Below, in pieces: positions 43,397 through 53,796 of a stretch of DNA of 55,809 bases. Source of the stretch: Microbulbifer mangrovi (GTDB taxonomy: Bacteria; Pseudomonadota; Gammaproteobacteria; Pseudomonadales; Cellvibrionaceae); assembly GCF_002009015.1 (NCBI RefSeq), contig NZ_LZDE01000336.1, forward strand, positions 1 through 55,809, written 5' to 3'. Within the stretch, counting starts at the first letter, position 1. Every line of letters starts with the position of its first letter. The translations under genes and the position numbers were made by a program. The notes beneath the pieces are model-generated. The model was not told the origin of the DNA, made no database searches, and saw nothing but the letters and a program-made list of their open reading frames with translations.

Positions 43397-44638
43397 TCAA
43401 TTTTTGCGTAACAGGTCCAGTACTTCTTTACTCGGGAATCCCTGCAACTCAACCCCGGCCTCTTCCTCAAACTTGAGAATGGCCTTGCGAGTGCCACCAC
43501 CGGCCTTGCCATCGATTTCACCGTCGTAGAAGCCTTTCTCTTTCAGTTTGGTCTGCAGCTCGATGACCTCATCGTGATCCAGTTTGGTAAACGGACGCTT
43601 CCAGTCTTTGGTAAGCGGTTCGGCGCCGCCAATCTGATCGGCAAGAATGCCCACGGCCGCCGCGTAGCGATCCGAGTTGTTGTAACGCTTGATCACAAAG
43701 AAGTTCTTCAGCATCAGGAATGCCGGCCCCTTGCGGCCTGCCGGGACCTTCAGCTCGGCGATATCGTCCGGACGCGGAAACTTCTGGCCGCGCACGCGTT
43801 TTACCCCGAGTTTTTCCCACTCGGAAATCTTCAACTTGCCCGCCGGCAGCTTGTGATCTGGAATCGTCACCTCGTAGCCCCAGGTCTGCCCCGAGACCCA
43901 GCCATTTTTCTTCAACAGGTTTGCCGCTGTCGCCAGCGCATCGGGTACCGAATTCCAGATATCCCGCTTGCCATCGCCATCCATATCCACGGCATAGGCC
44001 TGGTAACTGGTGGGGATAAACTGGGTGTGCCCCATGGCACCGGCCCAGGATCCGGTCAGGTGGCTCTCATCGATATCACCACTTTGCAGGATCTTCAGCG
44101 CCGCCAGCAACTGGCTGCGGCCAAACTTTTTGCGCTTGGGATCCGCATAAGCCAGGGTCGCCAGGGACCGTACCACACTGCGCATTACCGTCTGGTTATC
44201 CAGGATTGCGCCGAAGCTCGATTCCATCGACCAGATAGCCAGCAGGATATTCGGGTTCACTCCCGACTGTTTCTGGATTTTGTCCAGCCACGGTTTCAAT
44301 TCCTGCTTCTTGGCGCGACCTCGCTGTACCGCATACTTGGTAATACGATTGTCGAAATACTGCCAAGCCGGCGCCTTGAATTCCGGCTGGAAACTGGCTT
44401 TATCCAGCACCCACTGATCGGGAGAGTCGATGCCCTTGAATGCGCGATCGAAGGTCTCGGCGGTGATGCCCTCCTTCATCGCAGTCTTGCGGAATTCCTT
44501 TTTCCATTTTTCAAAACCGGGATCCGCAGCGGCACTGGCGAAAGCCGGTATGACCAGTAGTGGCAGGACACATAAAAAAGAAACTAGAACGGAAAGAAAA
44601 CCGGTGCGACGCGCCGGCAGAAAGGCAACCTGGCCCAT
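43397..44638 (-). CDS. Periplasmic lytic murein transglycosylase (MltB type)
   Basis: The 413-residue protein has a signal peptide (about 1-37, no lipobox Cys after it), an SLT_2/MltB catalytic domain (about 40-335) and a C-terminal PG_binding_1 domain (about 345-410, VIELQTKLKEKGFYDGEIDG). The catalytic Glu139 lies in WSMESSFG, followed by SWAGAMGHTQFIPTSY and VDMDGDGKRDIWNS. It cleaves the MurNAc-GlcNAc bond with formation of 1,6-anhydro-MurNAc. The PG-binding module makes it the longer, soluble subtype common in proteobacteria. It is convergent with the desuccinylase-like gene. Confidence 0.94.
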   Translation of the reverse strand: MGQVAFLPARRTGFLSVLVSFLCVLPLLVIPAFASAAADPGFEKWKKEFRKTAMKEGITAETFDRAFKGIDSPDQWVLDKASFQPEFKAPAWQYFDNRITKYAVQRGRAKKQELKPWLDKIQKQSGVNPNILLAIWSMESSFGAILDNQTVMRSVVRSLATLAYADPKRKKFGRSQLLAALKILQSGDIDESHLTGSWAGAMGHTQFIPTSYQAYAVDMDGDGKRDIWNSVPDALATAANLLKKNGWVSGQTWGYEVTIPDHKLPAGKLKISEWEKLGVKRVRGQKFPRPDDIAELKVPAGRKGPAFLMLKNFFVIKRYNNSDRYAAAVGILADQIGGAEPLTKDWKRPFTKLDHDEVIELQTKLKEKGFYDGEIDGKAGGGTRKAILKFEEEAGVELQGFPSKEVLDLLRKN

Positions 44639-44783
44639 AACGACTCCTTGGCAGTAACAGCTCGCTCAAGGGTAGAACGGATGACAGGTAACGGAAAGGG
44701 AGGATTGACGCCAGTCACTCAGGCTGTGACCGGCACGACACTCTTTTCAACCAAGCCGAAGCCGGGAGTTGGCCCGGCGCGAC

Positions 44784-45452
44784 TCAGTTCGCCGGGGGGA
44801 TCACGTAAAACAGAATGGCAAAGAAGTGCAGCGCACCACCGGCCAGCACAAACAGGTGCCAGATGGCGTGGTGAAACCGCAGGCTGCGCCACAGATAAAA
44901 ACCGATGCCACCGGTATAACACAGACCACCCAGTACCAGCAGCCAGAGACCGCCCGGCGCGAGGTTATCCATCAACGGCTTGATCGCGGCAATCACCACC
45001 CAGCCCATCAATGCGCTAAGGGTAATCGACAGCGCGCGGATTTTCTTCAGCGGGGTGAACTGAATAATCAGCCCAAGCAAAGCCAGCCCCCAGATAACAC
45101 CAAAGATGGACCAGCCCCAGGGACCGCGCAGGGTAACCAGGGTAAACGGGGTATAGGTACCCGCGATCAGCAGGAAAATTGCCGAGTGGTCCAGCGTGCG
45201 CAGTACCTGCTTGGCGGAAGCGTGGGTGATGCTGTGATAGAGCGTGGAAGAGGCAAAACACAGGATCAGGGTAGCCGCGTAAATACTGCTACTGACAATA
45301 TGCCAAACGTCGCCGCGTAGCGCGGCAAATCCGCACAGCACACCAAGGCCGGCGATAGCGAGCAATGCGCCCACACCGTGCGTGATGCTGTTGGCGAGTT
45401 CTTCCGCCAAGCTGTATCGGCTGCCGACACCGGCGGACAGGCTACTGGACAT
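44784..45452 (-). CDS. Hemolysin III-family (TrhA/YqfA, PAQR-type) membrane protein
   Basis: The 222-residue product has seven hydrophobic segments and the conserved metal-ligand residues of the PAQR fold: ELANSITHG near the N-terminus, SSTLYHSITHASAKQVLRTLDHSAIFLLIAGTYTPF-type text (here at about 70-105), and FHHAIWHLFVLAGGALHFF near the C-terminus. Despite the name, bacterial members are inner-membrane proteins linked to lipid or membrane-energy homeostasis, not proven haemolysins. No operon partner is evident. Confidence 0.92.
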   Translation of the reverse strand: MSSSLSAGVGSRYSLAEELANSITHGVGALLAIAGLGVLCGFAALRGDVWHIVSSSIYAATLILCFASSTLYHSITHASAKQVLRTLDHSAIFLLIAGTYTPFTLVTLRGPWGWSIFGVIWGLALLGLIIQFTPLKKIRALSITLSALMGWVVIAAIKPLMDNLAPGGLWLLVLGGLCYTGGIGFYLWRSLRFHHAIWHLFVLAGGALHFFAILFYVIPPAN

Positions 45453-45557
45453 AGTGGTTCCCCGATCTGCACACCAGTGCCAGTATGGCAGAGGATTGTG
45501 ACCGTAAATTGAATAACAGTCTCATGATCGAGGTTTAGGTGCCGCGAGGCAAGCACT

Positions 45558-45589
45558 GTCCGGGACCAGAGAGTACTGGAATCCCGGAC
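45558..45589 (-). terminator. Hairpin downstream of purA
   Basis: GTCCGGGA (45558-45565) pairs with TCCCGGAC (45582-45589), and CCAG/CTGG extend the stem inwards with a 2-nt bulge. It lies 22 bp after the purA stop on the minus strand. There is no T tract, so it may be an RNA-stabilising 3' structure rather than an intrinsic terminator. Confidence 0.4.
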
Positions 45590-45610
45590 CGCGCTCAGAT
45601 AGGAGGGAGG

Positions 45611-46957
<1,347 letters not shown>

Positions 46958-47050
46958 TCAGTAGACGGGCGGAAAGAAATGTCGGCCGCGCCCGTCGTGC
47001 GGCCTCAAATTCGGTTCAACTGGCACGGGGCCAATTGCCAAGCTTAGGGT

Positions 47051-48241
47051 TCAAGCGCGTGGCTTCACCACCCAGGTTGCCCCCTCCTGCACCAGCTCGC
47101 GGTCACAGCGGGACAGGGTTTCACTGTCGTCGCTGCCAGCGTCGGTCATCAGGGTAATTACCACCTCGCCCCCGGCACGCAGGGACTCGACGGTCTGCCA
47201 CAGCTGTTCACAGTCGCTGGCCGGTGCGAGGATAGCACCGGCTTCACTGTGGCCATTGCCACCCAGCGCGTTGATCGCCGCCAGGTCAGTACTGAAACCT
47301 GTGGCCGCACGGTCGCGCCCGAATACGGCACCGATCCCGTTATAGCGACCACCGTTGGCCAGGGCCTGGCCGTGGCCGGGAGAGTAAGCGGCAAATACCA
47401 GCCCGGTTTCGTAGTCGTAACCGCGCATTTCGCCGAGATCAAAGAACAGCGCCACCTGTGGGTAACGGCGCGCGACGGCGTCGGCCACCTGCTGCAACTC
47501 TTCCAGTGCGCCCTTCAAGGCTTCAGGACCATTGGCAAAAACTTCCCGCGCGCGCGCCAGGCACTCGGTGCCCCCGGCCAGTCGCGGCAAGGTGCGCAGC
47601 CAGTTGGCCGCGTCCGCCGAGGCGATGTTTTCATCCACCCAGCGTTCGATATCCGCTACCGCCTTGCTCTGCAGCAGCGCGATCAGGTCGCTCTTCTGCT
47701 CCTCGTCGAGACCGGCGGCCTGCGCCAGGCTGCGGAAGATGGCCACATGACCGAGATCCAGGTGGATTTCGCGGATGCCGGCAGTGCGCAGGGTCTCGAT
47801 CATCAGGCTGATGACCTCGATATCCCCCTGCAGACTCTCGACACCGTATAGTTCTGCACCGATCTGAATCGGCGCACGGGGTCCCATGGGCGCCCGGGGT
47901 CGGGTGTACAGCACCTGCCCCGCATAGCAGAGGCGGTTGGCGCCGCTGCGGGGAAAGCTGTGAGAGTCGATACGCGCCGCCTGCGGTGTGATATCCGCGC
48001 GGATAGCCAGGCTGCGACCAGACAACTGGTCGGTCACTCGAAAAGTGCTCAGGTCCACGTCCCGCCCCATGCCAATCAGCAGGGAATCGGTAAATTCCAC
48101 CATCGGCGGAATGATCAGCTCATACCCCCAGCGATGATAGAGGTCCAGCAAATCTCTGCGCAGGGTTTCCACCCGTTTGGCGTCTGCGGGCAAAATCTCA
48201 GCGATGCCATCCGGTAGCATCCAGCGTTCGGCTTGGGTCAT
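47051..48241 (-). CDS. hisZ: ATP phosphoribosyltransferase regulatory subunit
   Basis: The 396-residue protein resembles the catalytic core of histidyl-tRNA synthetase: WMLPDGIAEILPADAKRVE, DLYHRWGYELIIPPMVEFTDSL, FRVTDQLSGRSLAIRADITPQAARI, RLCYAGQVLYTRP. It lacks the C-terminal anticodon-binding domain, so it is HisZ, the partner that makes the short HisG active in histidine synthesis. That implies a short-form hisG elsewhere. It is 56 bp after the DUF2065 gene and 117 bp before purA. Confidence 0.95.
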   Translation of the reverse strand: MTQAERWMLPDGIAEILPADAKRVETLRRDLLDLYHRWGYELIIPPMVEFTDSLLIGMGRDVDLSTFRVTDQLSGRSLAIRADITPQAARIDSHSFPRSGANRLCYAGQVLYTRPRAPMGPRAPIQIGAELYGVESLQGDIEVISLMIETLRTAGIREIHLDLGHVAIFRSLAQAAGLDEEQKSDLIALLQSKAVADIERWVDENIASADAANWLRTLPRLAGGTECLARAREVFANGPEALKGALEELQQVADAVARRYPQVALFFDLGEMRGYDYETGLVFAAYSPGHGQALANGGRYNGIGAVFGRDRAATGFSTDLAAINALGGNGHSEAGAILAPASDCEQLWQTVESLRAGGEVVITLMTDAGSDDSETLSRCDRELVQEGATWVVKPRA

Positions 48242-48297
48242 GGTGTGGGCGTTCGACAGTTAACAGTGCGGCACTGGGCCGATTTGAACCTCTGTGA

Positions 48298-48519
48298 TCA
48301 CGCTGACGACGTGCCGCCGATCAGCATTAGCAGGGCTGTGCCGACGAGCATGGATACCAGCCCCGCCGTGCGCAGGCTGCGATTATCCACAGATGCCAGC
48401 TGCTGCACCAGTGCGCGCCAGCGGCGCGGGTATAGAAAAGGCAAAATACCTTCAATGATCAGTACCAGGCCGATAGCCCGGGCCAGCTCTTCCCACACCT
48501 TGGTAGCTCCAGTCAGCAT
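48298..48519 (-). CDS. Small DUF2065 (YjeT-like) membrane protein
   Basis: The 73-residue product has two membrane helices (about 13-30 and 50-68) around a short loop with LYPRRWRALVQQLASVDNRSLR. The pattern AIGLVLIIEGILPFLYPRRWR is characteristic of DUF2065, found next to hflC and hisZ/purA in many gammaproteobacteria. Function is unknown. Confidence 0.9.
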   Translation of the reverse strand: MLTGATKVWEELARAIGLVLIIEGILPFLYPRRWRALVQQLASVDNRSLRTAGLVSMLVGTALLMLIGGTSSA

Positions 48520-48564
48520 TTCGCTTTCGGGTTCAACAACAGGGATTCAACAAATCGGGCCGGC

Positions 48565-48593
48565 ACAAAAAAACCGGGCGCCGGCCCGGTTTT
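48565..48593 (-). terminator. Intrinsic terminator after hflC
   Basis: The 9-bp stem AAAACCGGG-CGCCGG-CCCGGTTTT (48570-48593 on the plus strand) is followed on the minus strand by about seven T residues. It lies 100 bp after the hflC stop and 46 bp before the DUF2065 gene, so it probably ends or attenuates the hflX-hflK-hflC transcript. Confidence 0.85.
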
Positions 48594-48695
48594 GGGGATT
48601 TTACCACTATTTGGCGGGAGTGTGGCCACAATCCGGGGTGCCAAGACCACTCCCCTGCCGCCAGCACCGCCTTTGGAGCGGCGCCGGGGCTGGCA

Positions 48696-49571
48696 TCACT
48701 TGCCAGACGGATCCTTCAGGTAGCGGAAGAACTCGCTGTCAGGCTCAACCAGCAGCATGTCGCTCTTGTTCTTGAAGGACTCCTTGTACGCAGTCAGGCT
48801 GCGGGAGAAACGATAGAACTCCGGGTCTTTACTGTAGGCCTCGGCATAGATTTTGGCCGCCTCGGCATCACCGGCACCGCGTACCTCTTCCGCCTTGCGG
48901 TAGGCCTCGGACTCAATCACCACTTTCTCGCGATCTGCATTGGCGCGGATACGCTCACTCGCCTCCTGACCTTTCGCACGGTGATCCCGCGCTTCCAGCT
49001 CACGACCGGCGCGCATACGCTGGAATACCGATTCGGAAACCTCCGGCGGCAGGTCAATGCGCTTTACCCGCACGTCGACAATTTCCACACCCAGGTCCTT
49101 GCGCGCGGTCTCGTTCAGGTTCGTGGTGATCTCGGCCATCAGCTCGTCGCGCTGGCCGCTCACCACTTCGTGCAGGTCGCGCACACCAAACTGGTTACGC
49201 AGACGGTTATTGATCTGCTCTGCCAGCAGGCGCACCGCATTACGCTCGTCACCGCGGGTAGCCACGTAAAAGCGGCCCACATCAAAAATGCGGTACTTCG
49301 CGTACGAGTCCACCATCATGAACTTGTTTTCGCTGTTCAGCATGCGGACTGGCTGCGAGTCGACAGTCTGGATACGGGCGTCAAACTTGCGCAGCTCATG
49401 CACCAGCGGGATCTTGAAGTAGAGCCCGGGACCGTAATCCGTGCGTACTACCTCACCGAAGCGCACCAGTACCGCTTTCTCGGTCTCCTTGACCACGAAA
49501 GCACTTCCGGACAACACCAGCAGGCCGACCAGTATCAGCGCGATGATAAAAAGTGATTTGTTGTTGTTCAT
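48696..49571 (-). CDS. hflC: FtsH protease modulator HflC
   Basis: The 291-residue protein has an N-terminal membrane helix (about 7-27), an SPFH/band-7 domain (VKETEKAVLVRFGEVVRTDYGPGLYFKIP, VRRIDLPPEV-type KRIDLPPEVSESVFQRM) and a coiled coil with EGQEASERIRANADREKVVI-like text. With HflK it forms a cage around FtsH in the inner membrane and tunes its proteolysis. It starts 12 bp after hflK. Confidence 0.96.
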   Translation of the reverse strand: MNNNKSLFIIALILVGLLVLSGSAFVVKETEKAVLVRFGEVVRTDYGPGLYFKIPLVHELRKFDARIQTVDSQPVRMLNSENKFMMVDSYAKYRIFDVGRFYVATRGDERNAVRLLAEQINNRLRNQFGVRDLHEVVSGQRDELMAEITTNLNETARKDLGVEIVDVRVKRIDLPPEVSESVFQRMRAGRELEARDHRAKGQEASERIRANADREKVVIESEAYRKAEEVRGAGDAEAAKIYAEAYSKDPEFYRFSRSLTAYKESFKNKSDMLLVEPDSEFFRYLKDPSGK

Positions 49572-49583
49572 TGCAACCCCCTT

Positions 49584-50735
49584 TTAACGCACTTCGCGGT
49601 TGCGACGATTGTTGTTAACTTCCGTGCGCAACTGGTTGATCACCCGCTGGGAAATCTCGTCGATCACCTGCGGGGAAATCTGCGGGCGCTGACTGGCACT
49701 TGCGGCGCTGCCCTCGGCCAGCTTATCCAGTGGCAGGTACATCATGTTGTTACCGCCTTCCACGTCCACCATCACTTTGGAGGTGTTGCTCATCACTTCC
49801 TGCACCGCATCCAGGTACATACGCTCGCGGGTAACTTCCGGTGCGCGCTCGAACTCGGACAGCAGGGCGGTGAATCGCGCCGCCTCACCGCGGGCACTTT
49901 CCACCACACGGGATTTGTAGGCTTCCGCCTCTTCAATCATCCGCTGGGCCTGACCGCGGGCGACCGGTATCACCTGGTTAGAATAAGCCTGGGCTTCGTT
50001 CTGCAGACGCACTTCATCTTCACGGGCGCGTACTACATCATCGAATGCGTCCTGCACTTCGCGCGGCGCCTTGGCGTCGGTGAGGTTGACCACGTCAACG
50101 CGAATACCGGTCTGGTACAGATCGAGGTATTCCTGCAGGCGTACCTGGGTATCCGCGGATACCTGGGTACGATTCTGGGAGATCACGCCGTTCAGCGTCT
50201 GCGAACCGACCACGTGGCGCAGGGCACTGTCCGTGGCTTCCTGCAGGCTCTTCAGGGGATCGCGCACGCGTAACACGAAGGACTCGGCGTCGTCGATATG
50301 CCACTGCACCTGCAGCACCACATCCACGATACTCGCATCTTCGGTCAGCATCTGGCCGGTGGTGCGCTCGGTACGCACCTCCGTCATGTTCACCTTGGTG
50401 ACGTGATCCACCAGCGGCGGATTCCAGTGCAGACCGGAGGTTTCGGTGCTGTGGTATTTACCCAGCCGCAGCACCACGGCGGATTCGTTCGCGTCCACCT
50501 GATAGAAGCCCCACAGGCCGTAGACCACCGCCAGTACGATCATCACCAGCGACCACGGGAAGCTGCCACCGCCGGGACGTCCGTCCGCAGAGCCGGAGGG
50601 CTTGCCGCCAAACAGGCCATTCAGTTTTTGCTGCATCTTGCGCAGCAGCTCGTCGAGATCGGGCGGGCCGTCATTGTTGCGATTGCCGCCACCCCAGGGA
50701 TCTTTGTTGTTACCACCCGGTTCGTTCCAGGCCAT
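49584..50735 (-). CDS. hflK: FtsH protease modulator HflK
   Basis: The 383-residue product starts MAWNEPGGNNKDPWGGG, a Gly/Asn/Asp-rich cytoplasmic segment with DLDELLRKMQQKLNGLFG, then one membrane helix (about 60-80) and an SPFH domain (YQVDANESAVVLRLGKYH, TEDASIVDVVLQVQWHIDD). The C-terminal coiled coil includes ARGEAARFTALLSEFERAPEVTRERMYL. It is the partner of HflC and lies 95 bp after hflX. Confidence 0.96.
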   Translation of the reverse strand: MAWNEPGGNNKDPWGGGNRNNDGPPDLDELLRKMQQKLNGLFGGKPSGSADGRPGGGSFPWSLVMIVLAVVYGLWGFYQVDANESAVVLRLGKYHSTETSGLHWNPPLVDHVTKVNMTEVRTERTTGQMLTEDASIVDVVLQVQWHIDDAESFVLRVRDPLKSLQEATDSALRHVVGSQTLNGVISQNRTQVSADTQVRLQEYLDLYQTGIRVDVVNLTDAKAPREVQDAFDDVVRAREDEVRLQNEAQAYSNQVIPVARGQAQRMIEEAEAYKSRVVESARGEAARFTALLSEFERAPEVTRERMYLDAVQEVMSNTSKVMVDVEGGNNMMYLPLDKLAEGSAASASQRPQISPQVIDEISQRVINQLRTEVNNNRRNREVR

Positions 50736-50830
50736 TTATTTACTCCAACTCATTCAACTTATTAATCGTTAGCTGTCGCGAAATTCTAGCATTTCACTGA
50801 CCAGGCAGTATGCCTATCGACGGCGATTGC

Positions 50831-52168
50831 TCAGTCGACTTCCCAATCTTCAGGTTTTGGTTCTGCGTCGGGATCTTCCGGCAACCACTGCGGCGGGTTG
50901 CCCACATCCCGGAACTGCGCCATCAGGCGCTGCAGCTCTGAACGCGGCAACAGCACCTTGAGTTCAATGTCACCATTGTCGCGATAATCCTCACCCTGCA
51001 CGGCATTACCTTCAAACAGCTGCGCGCGCAGGCGGGCATGTTGCGGCGGTATCACCAGTGCGCCGCTCACCATCTGCTGGCCGAGACGCTCAGCAACGGC
51101 TTCCACCAGCAGGTCACAACCAGCACCGGTGGCCGCCGACAGCCATACGGCGCGCGGCACACCCTGGTCGTCCCGATCGATACGCGGCTCGGCGTCGGCC
51201 AGTAGATCCAGTTTGTTGTACACCAGCAGATGGGGCAAATCCGCCGCGCCAATTTCCTCGAGTACCGTCTGCACCTCTTCAATAAGGTGCAGGCGATTTT
51301 CTGCCGCGGCATCCACCACATGCAATAACAGGGTGGCGTTAGCCGCCTCTTCCAGGGTGGCGCGAAACGCCTCAACCAGGCGATGCGGCAGATGGGATAC
51401 GAATCCCACGGTATCCGCCAGAATCATCGCCCCGACGTTCGGCAGCTCTACCCGCCGCATAGTGGGGTCCAGGGTCGCGAACAGCTGATCGCGCACATAG
51501 ACCTCAGCACTGGAAATACGATTGAAAAGGGTCGACTTGCCGGCGTTGGTATAGCCCACCAGTGACACTGTAGCCACTTCCGCCCGCGAGCGGGCGCGGC
51601 GCCCCTGCTCCCGTTGACGACGCACCTTGTCGAGGCGCTTTTCGATGGAGTCGATACGAGCCCGCAGCAACCGGCGGTCGGTCTCGAGCTGGGTTTCACC
51701 CGGACCGCGCAGGCCAATACCGCCTTTCTGACGCTCCAGGTGGGTCCAGCCACGCACCAGGCGCGTGGACATGTGACGCAACTGCGCCAGCTCGACCTGC
51801 AACTTACCCTCATGGGTACGCGCACGCTGGGCGAAGATATCCAGAATCAACCCGGTGCGATCCAGCACCCGACACTTGAGCTCCCGCTCAATATTGCGCT
51901 CCTGGCTGGGCGACAGGGTATGGTCGAAAATCACCAGCTCTGCACCGTGCTTTTTTACGGTTTCCTGGATTTCTTCCAACTTGCCGCGACCGACAAATGT
52001 CTTGGGATCAGGGGTGGCGCGCTGGCCGAAGATAAATGCCACCGGGTCAGCACCTGCGGACAGTGCCAGCTCTTCGAATTCCCGCGGGTCGTCGGGGCTG
52101 TCGATGGCGGAAAGCTCCAGGTGGACCAGGACGGCCAGTTCACCGGATTCCGGGCGATCAAAAAACAA
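50831..52168 (-). CDS. hflX: Ribosome-associated GTPase HflX
   Basis: The 445-residue protein has the HflX N-terminal domain (GADPVAFIFGQRATPDPKTFVGRGKLEE), a coiled coil (GPGETQLETDRRLLRARI...KVRRQREQ) and a GTPase domain with G1 GYTNAGKS (205-212), G3 DTVGFVSHLP and G4 NKLD. It splits stalled or stress-damaged 70S ribosomes. It follows hfq after 188 bp, which holds one GC-rich hairpin. Confidence 0.96.
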   Translation of the reverse strand: MFFDRPESGELAVLVHLELSAIDSPDDPREFEELALSAGADPVAFIFGQRATPDPKTFVGRGKLEEIQETVKKHGAELVIFDHTLSPSQERNIERELKCRVLDRTGLILDIFAQRARTHEGKLQVELAQLRHMSTRLVRGWTHLERQKGGIGLRGPGETQLETDRRLLRARIDSIEKRLDKVRRQREQGRRARSRAEVATVSLVGYTNAGKSTLFNRISSAEVYVRDQLFATLDPTMRRVELPNVGAMILADTVGFVSHLPHRLVEAFRATLEEAANATLLLHVVDAAAENRLHLIEEVQTVLEEIGAADLPHLLVYNKLDLLADAEPRIDRDDQGVPRAVWLSAATGAGCDLLVEAVAERLGQQMVSGALVIPPQHARLRAQLFEGNAVQGEDYRDNGDIELKVLLPRSELQRLMAQFRDVGNPPQWLPEDPDAEPKPEDWEVD

Positions 52169-52223
52169 GGATTATTCTCTTGGGCTCTATCAATGCGCCA
52201 GTGTTCTGACGCCGAACAACAGA

Positions 52224-52244
52224 CGCCCCGGACGGGCCGGGGCG
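52224..52244. other. GC-rich hairpin between hfq and hflX
   Basis: CGCCCCGG (52224-52231) and CCGGGGCG (52237-52244) enclose ACGGG. No T tract follows on the minus strand, so it may be an RNA processing or protective structure between the two genes rather than a terminator. Confidence 0.4.
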
Positions 52245-52356
52245 CTGTGAGTAACTACTTTTTATACAACGGCTTGCCGCGCGCCCCATAAAAGCCCCGA
52301 GTGCGCAGATGTAAAGCGCGCGCAGAGCCTGCTGAAACACAGCGGCAGAATCAAAC

Positions 52357-52641
52357 TCAGCCGAAAGTATCGCGCTCACCGCCCTCAGGAGCTGCGCCTT
52401 CACCACCCTGTGCAGCCGGATTCATCAGCGGCACACGTACGGCGCGGGACGGGACAACAGTGGAAATTGCGTGTTTGTAGACCATCTGGCTCACAGTGTT
52501 TTTCAGCAACACTACGAACTGGTCGAAGGATTCGATCTGGCCCTGCAGTTTGATGCCGTTCACCAGATAGATGGAAACCGGGATACGTTCTTTACGCAGA
52601 ACATTAAGGTAAGGGTCTTGTAAGCTGTGCCCTTTTGACAT
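52357..52641 (-). CDS. hfq: RNA chaperone Hfq
   Basis: ATG 52641 is chosen: AGGAG lies 7 nt upstream, and [20 protein letters not shown] is the conserved Hfq start; a longer frame to 52683 has no support. The 94-residue protein has both Sm motifs, with [20 protein letters not shown] and [12 protein letters not shown]. The tail (66-94) is short, Gly/Glu/Ala-rich and acidic. Hfq hexamers pair small RNAs with mRNAs. It is 165 bp after miaA. Confidence 0.97.
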   Translation of the reverse strand: MSKGHSLQDPYLNVLRKERIPVSIYLVNGIKLQGQIESFDQFVVLLKNTVSQMVYKHAISTVVPSRAVRVPLMNPAAQGGEGAAPEGGERDTFG

Positions 52642-52805
52642 CTTTTTTCTCCTTGCCAAAAGATAAGTCGCCAGATGACGCACGATCGCGCCCGCGAAAC
52701 CCGCGGACTAAGAAACGGCCATGGTGATGCGGCGTATAAAATGAGCCAAAAGTAACCAGGCTCTTGTGAATAACTGACTGAACTGGGACGGATACACCGG
52801 CCCAC

Positions 52806-53795
52806 TCACGTTATGGCTGCTGTACCGAGAAATTTCAAGGCCTCAACCAACATTTCATCGATTTTGCGGACTTTGCCGCCAGGTTCCTGTGCGTGGATAG
52901 GCGTCAGGTCCGGCCAGCGGCGTAGCCAGGTAAGCTGGCGCTTGGCCAGCTGGCGGGTGGCGGCGATTCCCGCGGCCACCATCTGATCGTAATCGGAATC
53001 GCCCTCGAGGTAGTCCCATACCTGACGGTATCCCACCGCGCGGATCGCCGGCAGGTCACAGTGCAGATCACCGCGCGCGCGCAGAGCTTTCACTTCCTCA
53101 ATAAAGCCATTATCCAGCATTCGCTGGAAACGCTGCGCGATACGTTCGTGCAATATGGCCCGATCGCGGGGCACTATGGCCAGCTGACAGATTTCGTAGT
53201 GTGTATGCAGCGACTCACTCTGCTGCTCAGCGCGCAGCTGAGTCATCGTCTTCCCAGTAAGGTGGTATACCTCCAGTGCCCGCTCAATACGCACGGAATG
53301 ATTCGGGTGCAGTTCAGTGGCGAGTTCGGGATCCACTTTTGCCAGCTCCGCGTGCAGCGCGGGCCAGCCCTGTTCGGCCGCACGCGCTTCGGTCTGCGCA
53401 CGCCATTCCGGGTCGGCCTCGGGCATCTCTGCCATGCCCTGCAATAGAGCCTTGAAATAGAGCATGGTTCCGCCAACCAGCAACGGAATTTTGCCGCGCG
53501 CAGTGATTTCCTGCATTGCGCTCAGCGCGTCCTCGCGAAAGCGGCCAGCGGAGTAGCTCTCGGAGGGGTCACAGATGTCGATCAGGCGATGGGGATAACG
53601 GGCAAGCTCTTCCGGTGAAGGTTTGGCGGAGCCGATATCCAGCCCTCGATACACCAGTGCGGAATCAACACTGATCAGCTCCACCGGCAGGTGGTCACTG
53701 ATCGCCATAGCCAAATCCGTTTTGCCGGAGGCTGTGGGGCCCATCAAGAAAATCGCGCGGGGCCGTTTTTTTCCGGGGGCACCGGGACTACTCAT
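52806..53795 (-). CDS. miaA: tRNA dimethylallyltransferase
   Basis: With ATG 53795 the enzyme has 329 residues; a GTG at 53807 would overlap mutL by 11 bp. P-loop GPTASGKT is at 19-26, followed by [39 protein letters not shown] and [16 protein letters not shown]. It adds the isopentenyl group to A37 of tRNAs reading UNN codons. It sits directly after mutL, whose TAG ends 1 bp before the ATG, as in many gammaproteobacteria. Confidence 0.96.
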   Translation of the reverse strand: MSSPGAPGKKRPRAIFLMGPTASGKTDLAMAISDHLPVELISVDSALVYRGLDIGSAKPSPEELARYPHRLIDICDPSESYSAGRFREDALSAMQEITARGKIPLLVGGTMLYFKALLQGMAEMPEADPEWRAQTEARAAEQGWPALHAELAKVDPELATELHPNHSVRIERALEVYHLTGKTMTQLRAEQQSESLHTHYEICQLAIVPRDRAILHERIAQRFQRMLDNGFIEEVKALRARGDLHCDLPAIRAVGYRQVWDYLEGDSDYDQMVAAGIAATRQLAKRQLTWLRRWPDLTPIHAQEPGGKVRKIDEMLVEALKFLGTAAIT

Positions 53796-53796
53796 T

